Part shown: positions 60,849-64,000 of the stretch, piece after piece
How the letters are laid out: every line of letters starts with the position of its first letter
Numbering within the stretch: position 1 is the stretch's first letter
Assembly: GCF_028864635.1 (NCBI RefSeq)
Contig: NZ_CP104850.1
Location: forward strand, 1,246,001-1,310,000
Source of the DNA: Cloacibacterium sp. TD35
Lineage (GTDB): Bacteria > Bacteroidota > Bacteroidia > Flavobacteriales > Weeksellaceae
Reading direction: 5' to 3'
Length of the DNA: 64,000 nt
Position numbers and translations under genes: made by a program
The notes under the pieces: generated by a model
Seen by the model: the letters and a program-made list of their open reading frames with translations, nothing else
Database searches by the model: none
What the model was told of the DNA's origin: nothing

Positions 60849-61000
60849 TGGGCGTGTCCTTTTCTTTTTGCCAATCGCAAGGTCTTGACCATAAAAAGAA
60901 AAGGTCGGTATTCGGCTCCCACTTTTTTCTAAATTTTTTATTAAAACCTATGCCTTTGCATAAAAATTTAGAAAAAGAGTTCCGCCTACTCCCTCACGCA
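60849..61000. other. structured intergenic element with two long hairpins
   Basis: The element starts GGGCGTGTCC and ends CCCTCACGCA; GCGTG (60852-60856) and CACGC (60995-60999) can pair as an outer stem. Hairpin 1 has perfect 12-bp arms (60858-60869, 60893-60904) and a 23-base loop. Hairpin 2 has imperfect arms of about 18 bp (60921-60940, 60961-60980). The two segments between the stems, TCGGTATTCGGCTCC and GTTCCGCCTACTCCC, are GC-richer. No open frame crosses it. From memory, similar elements occur between genes in other flavobacterial genomes, but I cannot confirm this here. Confidence 0.65.
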
Positions 61001-61038
61001 AACCAAGATTAGAGATTAAAAATAAATAAAAAGTCAAC

Positions 61039-61437
61039 ATGAAAATAGAGCACTTAGGAATCGCTATCAAAAGTCTAGAAACGTCAGACAATCTTTTTGC
61101 AAGATTATTGGGAAAGAGCCATTATAAACAAGAATCGGTAGAAAGAGAAGGCGTAACTACTTCTTTTTATCAATTAGGAGAGAGCAAAATAGAACTTTTG
61201 GAAGCTACCAATCCAGAAAGTCCAATTGCTAAGTTTATCGACAAAAAAGGAGAAGGAATACACCATATTGCTTTTGGAGTAGAAGATATAAGAGCAGAAA
61301 TAGAAAGATTAAAAGCAGAGGGTTTTGTTTTTATTTCCGAAGAGCCCAAAGATGGCGCAGATAATAAGTTGGTGGTTTTCTTACATCCTAAGTCTACAAA
61401 TGGGGTTTTGGTAGAATTGTGTCAAGAAAAACCTTAA
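61039..61437 (+). CDS. mce: methylmalonyl-CoA epimerase
   Basis: This 132-residue protein has two beta-alpha-beta-beta-beta modules of the glyoxalase/VOC fold. Metal ligands are visible as H5 in KIEHLGIAI, H75 or H76 in GIHHIAFGVED and the glutamate in GVLVELCQ near the end. It interconverts the R and S forms of methylmalonyl-CoA between propionyl-CoA carboxylase and the B12-dependent mutase. The adenosyltransferase gene at 9.2 kb supplies the cofactor for that pathway. No -7 box is visible in its upstream region, which is filled by the structured element. Confidence 0.93.
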   Translation: MKIEHLGIAIKSLETSDNLFARLLGKSHYKQESVEREGVTTSFYQLGESKIELLEATNPESPIAKFIDKKGEGIHHIAFGVEDIRAEIERLKAEGFVFISEEPKDGADNKLVVFLHPKSTNGVLVELCQEKP

Positions 61438-61444
61438 TTTTTTT

Positions 61445-61474
61445 TTGAATTTTCCGAAAAAATCTTACATTTGC
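61445..61474 (+). promoter_or_regulatory. promoter of CAU tRNA
   Basis: TTG at 61445-61447, 18 bases, then TACATTTGC at 61466-61474. The tRNA starts 40 bases downstream. Confidence 0.7.
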
Positions 61475-61513
61475 ACACCCAATTGAAATAAAGATATTTT
61501 ATCATAAATATTT

Positions 61514-61587
61514 GGCCTTGTAACTCAGTTGGTTAGAGTAGCTGACTCATAATCAGCAAGTCCTTGGTTCGAGCCCAAGCTGGGCCA
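61514..61587 (+). tRNA. tRNA with anticodon CAT (elongator Met, Ile2 not excluded)
   Basis: A 74-base cloverleaf. The acceptor is GGCCTTG with CTGGGCC, with one T-T mismatch at pair 6-67 and one G-T wobble. The D arm is ACTC/GAGT, the anticodon stem GCTGA/TCAGC with loop CTCATAA, and the T arm CTTGG/CCAAG with loop TTCGAGC; discriminator is A. CCA is not encoded. CAT fits elongator methionine or the TilS-modified isoleucine tRNA. The D-loop with TTGGTT favours methionine, but this is not decisive. Confidence 0.9.
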
Positions 61588-61588
61588 C

Positions 61589-61615
61589 AAAATCCTCAGA
61601 ATTTCTGAGGATTTT
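61589..61615 (+). terminator. terminator after tRNA
   Basis: AAAATCCTCAGA / TCTGAGGATTTT, perfect 12-bp stem with a 3-base loop, then GTTTTTTT. Confidence 0.92.
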
Positions 61616-61644
61616 GTTTTTTTAGAATAAAATTTTTTAACCTT

Positions 61645-61669
61645 AATTGTAATAAGATTTGTTACAATT
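61645..61669. promoter_or_regulatory. operator palindrome upstream of Rrf2 gene
   Basis: AATTGTAA-N9-TTACAATT, perfect 8-bp arms. It contains the TTG (61659-61661) of the promoter that ends in the -7 box at 61681. Confidence 0.72.
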
Positions 61670-61689
61670 TAAAATTTGTATATCTTTGC
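61659..61689 (+). promoter_or_regulatory. promoter of Rrf2 gene
   Basis: TTG at 61659-61661, exactly 19 bases, TATCTTTGC at 61681-61689. The ATG at 61697 is 9 bases after the box G, so the message is predicted to be leaderless. Confidence 0.75.
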
Positions 61690-61696
61690 ATCAGAA

Positions 61697-62107
61697 ATGA
61701 ACAATACTAGATTTTCCACAGCACTTCATATTATGACTATTCTTGGTACTAAACCAGAAGAATGGCACACCTCTGATTGGCTGGCGGGGAGTATCAATGT
61801 AAATCCTGTAATCGTTAGAAAAGAAATTTCTGTACTTAGAGAAGCGGGTTTGGTAGAAAGCAAAAAAGGGAAAGAAGGTGGCTCTAGATTAGGAAAAAAC
61901 CTGGACCAAATTACCATGGCAGAGATTTACAATGCCGTAAAAAACTCAGAAGTTTTAGGAAAAAAAAATCAGCATCCTAATCCACACTGTGAAGTAGGAA
62001 AGGTGATTAATAGGCATCTGGATTTTCTTTTTTCTGAAACAGATGAGGTAGTGGTGAATTTCTTAAAAGAAAAATCATTGAAAAATTTTATAGAACAGTT
62101 CAAATAA
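61697..62107 (+). CDS. Rrf2-family transcriptional regulator (YwnA-like)
   Basis: This 136-residue winged-helix protein starts MNNTRFSTALHIMTIL. Helix-turn-helix residues lie at about 25-55 (SINVNPVIVRKEISVLREAGLV, cited in part) and the wing carries KKGKEGGSRLGK (about 56-67). It has a single cysteine (HCEVGK, about 96-101), so it is not the three-cysteine Fe-S type such as IscR or NsrR. It resembles Bacillus YwnA, which also pairs with an NAD(P)-binding protein (YwnB). Matched palindromes before this gene and before its neighbour suggest that it controls both. The ATG at 61697 is chosen because the promoter ends just before it. Confidence 0.88.
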   Translation: MNNTRFSTALHIMTILGTKPEEWHTSDWLAGSINVNPVIVRKEISVLREAGLVESKKGKEGGSRLGKNLDQITMAEIYNAVKNSEVLGKKNQHPNPHCEVGKVINRHLDFLFSETDEVVVNFLKEKSLKNFIEQFK

Positions 62108-62121
62108 AATTTTTTATACAT

Positions 62122-62146
62122 AAGTGTAACAAAAATTATTACAATT
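62122..62146. promoter_or_regulatory. operator palindrome upstream of NAD(P)-binding protein gene
   Basis: AAGTGTAA-N9-TTACAATT, identical to the first operator except one base in the left arm, with the same 9-base spacer. It lies 14 bases before the ATG at 62161. Confidence 0.65.
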
Positions 62147-62160
62147 TAAATTATAGAAAA

Positions 62161-62814
62161 ATGAAAAAAATAGCAGTAATAGGAGCTACGGGTTTTGTAG
62201 GCACTCAATTAGTAAAAGAATTAGCAAATAGAGGATATTTCGTAAATGCCTTGGCTAGAAATACTTCTAAAATTGAAAAAACAGAAAATGTAAAAGCAAT
62301 AGCTGTAGATGTTTACAATACCGATGAATTGTCAGAAATACTAAAAGGGAATGATGCGGTAATTAGCGCATTCAATCCGGGCTGGGCAAATCCTAATATT
62401 TTTGAAGATTTCTTAAAAGGGGCAGTCAGCATAGAAAAAGCGGTAGAAGAATCTGGAGTAAAGAGATTTATTACGGTAGGTGGAGCAGGAAGTTTATACA
62501 TTGCCGAAAACTTACAATTAATAGATACCACAGAATTTCCTGCGGAGATAAAACCTGGCGCAGAAGCAGCCAGACAATATTTAGAAATCATTAAAAAGAA
62601 CGAAAATCTAGATTGGACATTCTTTTCTCCAGCTATAGAAATGCATCCGGGTACAGCTGGCGTAAGAAAAGGAACATACAGAACGGCGCTAGAAAATCCG
62701 GTTTTTGATGAGGAGGGAAGAAGCGTACTTTCTGTAGAAGATGTAGCAGTAGCTTTGGTAGACGAATTAGAAAATAATAAGTTTGTGAAGCAAAGATTTA
62801 CAGCGGCTTATTAA
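62161..62814 (+). CDS. NAD(P)-binding SDR-like protein (YwnB-like)
   Basis: This 217-residue atypical short-chain dehydrogenase has the Rossmann motif GATGFVGTQLV (8-18), LARNTSK near residue 36, which would bind the NADP phosphate, and VISAFNPGWANP near residue 75. VKRFITVGGAGSLY (about 100-113) forms the next strand. It has no clear YxxxK catalytic pair, as in NmrA/YwnB-like redox-sensing or quinone-reductase proteins. The 53-base gap from the Rrf2 gene holds a second operator. The pair is likely a redox or electrophile response unit, which is inference. Confidence 0.85.
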   Translation: MKKIAVIGATGFVGTQLVKELANRGYFVNALARNTSKIEKTENVKAIAVDVYNTDELSEILKGNDAVISAFNPGWANPNIFEDFLKGAVSIEKAVEESGVKRFITVGGAGSLYIAENLQLIDTTEFPAEIKPGAEAARQYLEIIKKNENLDWTFFSPAIEMHPGTAGVRKGTYRTALENPVFDEEGRSVLSVEDVAVALVDELENNKFVKQRFTAAY

Positions 62815-62854
62815 TCGGTTAAATATTTTGAAACTGACCCATCTGAGTAGTTTT

Positions 62855-62998
62855 TTATAGGTATTCGTCTCTTATTTCTTTACTTTTTGCAAAGCAAACT
62901 GGTGAAGAATTTTCATGGATGATGATTTCCTTCTTCTCAGCAGAATTTTTTTTAGTAGAATTCTTTTTGGTCTTTTTAGGAACTTTGTCTTTTTTCAT
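62855..62998 (-). CDS. small Lys-rich protein (47 aa)
   Basis: This short frame runs from ATG at 62998 to TAA at 62855. It encodes 47 residues: a basic N-terminal part rich in lysine (about 1-24), then EIIIHENSSPVCFAKSKEIRDEYL, quoted here only by its core HENSSPVC. I recall similar small proteins in Chryseobacterium-like genomes with the same HENSSPVC core. It has no signal peptide. A function is not known; the basic half may bind nucleic acid, which is inference. It fills most of the gap between the NAD(P)-binding gene and the M23 peptidase terminator. Confidence 0.6.
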   Translation of the reverse strand: MKKDKVPKKTKKNSTKKNSAEKKEIIIHENSSPVCFAKSKEIRDEYL

Positions 62999-63030
62999 AA
63001 CTCAAAATTTTCACTAAAGTTAAATAAAAA

Positions 63031-63054
63031 AAGCATCCAATCAGATGGATGCTT
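63031..63054 (-). terminator. terminator after M23 peptidase
   Basis: AAGCATCCA / TGGATGCTT, 9-bp stem with a 6-base loop; T-runs on both sides, so it could serve both strands. Confidence 0.85.
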
Positions 63055-63076
63055 TTTTACATTTTATAGTTCGATT

Positions 63077-63967
63077 TTATAAATTCAGAAATAATTTAGG
63101 GTTTACAGGAGTATTGTTCTTATGAACTTCGTAATGCAAATGTGGACCAGTACTTCTTCCTGAATTGCCAGATTGTGCGATTACTTCTCCCGCTTTTACA
63201 CTTTGGTTAGCCTTTACATTAATTTTAGAAAGGTGAGCATAGAGCGTAGCTAAACCGTTACCATGGCTTATGATTACGCAGTTTCCATACCCGCTTTTTT
63301 GACCTGCAAAAATTACTTTTCCAGTGGCGGTACACATTACATTACTGCCGTAATCTACACCATAATCTATTCCCTTGTGGAATTGCATTTGGTCTTTTTC
63401 AGCAGGAGCAGCGTTTTTTGATGCTATGTTAACGTTACTTTTGTTGATTACATTTCCAGTGCTGTCTTTTTCTATTTTTTCAGATGAAATAGCAAGAGGT
63501 CTTGCAGAAGCGAGTAGGATTTTCTTAGACGGAATAGGATTTTTTCTCATTCCGAAATTAGACGATAGAAAACCGTTGTCTATAGGATGTCCAACTGGTA
63601 CTTGTTGTAAACGTTTTTCTAATTCTACGAGATATTCAGAATATCTAGAACTCTGGTTAGACAGATAAACCGAACTAGATAAACTATCTCTAGATAGAGC
63701 TTCAATGCTTAGGTTAGAGGCGTTTTTTGCCTTTAAATAATTGTTGATTGTTCTTACTGTGTTTTCTACAGAGGCTAAATCATTTTTTAATTTAAAGAAA
63801 TCTAAGCTGTCTTTTTGGGTGTTAATTTTTACTAAATTGACTTGATAGTTTTTGTCATCTTTTTCTGAATATAATTTTGCAATAACAAAACTTTGTAGAA
63901 GGATAACGAAAAGAAGAGCGCCCATAAACAGCTGAACATTCTTCTTTTTTATAAATAAATTCTTCAT
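63077..63967 (-). CDS. M23-family metallopeptidase (membrane anchored)
   Basis: This 296-residue protein has a basic N-terminus, one transmembrane helix (about 12-32), a coiled-coil linker (about 40-135) and a LytM domain (about 180-296). Zinc ligands are in HKGIDYGVDYG (H, D) and HLHYEVHKN (second H), with LYAHLSK between them. It should cut peptidoglycan cross-links or act as an inactive NlpD/EnvC-type activator, but the intact motifs favour catalysis. The ATG at 63967 is preferred over a TTG at 63988 close to the window edge. Confidence 0.91.
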   Translation of the reverse strand: MKNLFIKKKNVQLFMGALLFVILLQSFVIAKLYSEKDDKNYQVNLVKINTQKDSLDFFKLKNDLASVENTVRTINNYLKAKNASNLSIEALSRDSLSSSVYLSNQSSRYSEYLVELEKRLQQVPVGHPIDNGFLSSNFGMRKNPIPSKKILLASARPLAISSEKIEKDSTGNVINKSNVNIASKNAAPAEKDQMQFHKGIDYGVDYGSNVMCTATGKVIFAGQKSGYGNCVIISHGNGLATLYAHLSKINVKANQSVKAGEVIAQSGNSGRSTGPHLHYEVHKNNTPVNPKLFLNL

Positions 63968-64000
63968 TACTTTTTTCTCAGTTTTCAATTTTTAGCGACG

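Overview
The window is a 64-kb piece of an AT-rich chromosome from a member of the Flavobacteriia (Bacteroidota). Gene content and order fit the Weeksellaceae (Chryseobacterium/Cloacibacterium-like), although that placement is inference. Direct signs are promoters of the TTG-N19-TAnnTTTG type, almost no Shine-Dalgarno sequences, four proteins with type IX secretion (T9SS) C-terminal sorting domains, a 14-gene complex I operon with a very short NuoG, and DUF5606 and HopJ-like proteins. I see no phage, insertion sequence, CRISPR array or rRNA. Coding density is very high and no gene-free stretch exceeds about 260 bases.

Layout. 1-2.6 kb (minus): 5'-part of an Uup-like ABC-F ATPase, a HopJ-family protein and a membrane-anchored GH25 lysozyme. 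2.65-6.8 kb (plus): NDH-2, trmD, an EEP-family hydrolase, an Lrp regulator and deoC. 6.9 kb (minus): a mini T9SS protein. 7.4-16.5 kb (plus): hemB, lptB, a PduO-type adenosyltransferase, thiamine pyrophosphokinase, an arginine decarboxylase/agmatinase pair (arginine to putrescine), a BON lipoprotein, a dicarboxylate symporter, an Mrp ATPase and a NifU-type scaffold. 16.6-19.7 kb (minus): acyl-CoA synthetase, Ppx/GppA and a SixA-like phosphatase. 19.8-22.3 kb (plus): ruvX, def, a DUF5606 gene and mazG. 22.3-24.6 kb (minus): a DUF202 membrane protein and a CocE/NonD hydrolase.

24.8-31.6 kb (minus) is a complete six-gene drug or xenobiotic efflux operon: TetR, TolC, HlyD adaptor, two ATPases and two ABC-2 permeases. 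31.7 kb is a metallo-beta-lactamase-fold hydrolase. 32.9-46.2 kb (minus) is the complex I operon nuoABCDEFGHIJKLMN, read from right to left. 46.3-60.8 kb (mostly minus) holds a small membrane protein, a GNAT-like protein, a Zn-peptidase (plus), a YigZ protein, a secreted T9SS/tail-collar pair, ribD, an exported protein, a DUF349 protein, aroE, two paralogous secreted endonuclease I genes, a LolC/E-type permease and rbfA. 61-64 kb has mce, a CAU tRNA, an Rrf2 regulator with an NAD(P)-binding protein, a 47-residue basic protein and an M23 peptidase.

The least explained signals are non-coding. (1) Arrays of a 7-bp unit (mRNA consensus MATCYNA) sit in the same sense, 4 to 8 bases before start codons of internal operon genes. 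(2) A roughly 150-base doubly hairpinned element lies between rbfA and mce. (3) Two matched TTGTAA-N9-TTACAA-type operators flank the Rrf2 gene. (4) Several -7 boxes sit so close to ATG that the messages should be leaderless.
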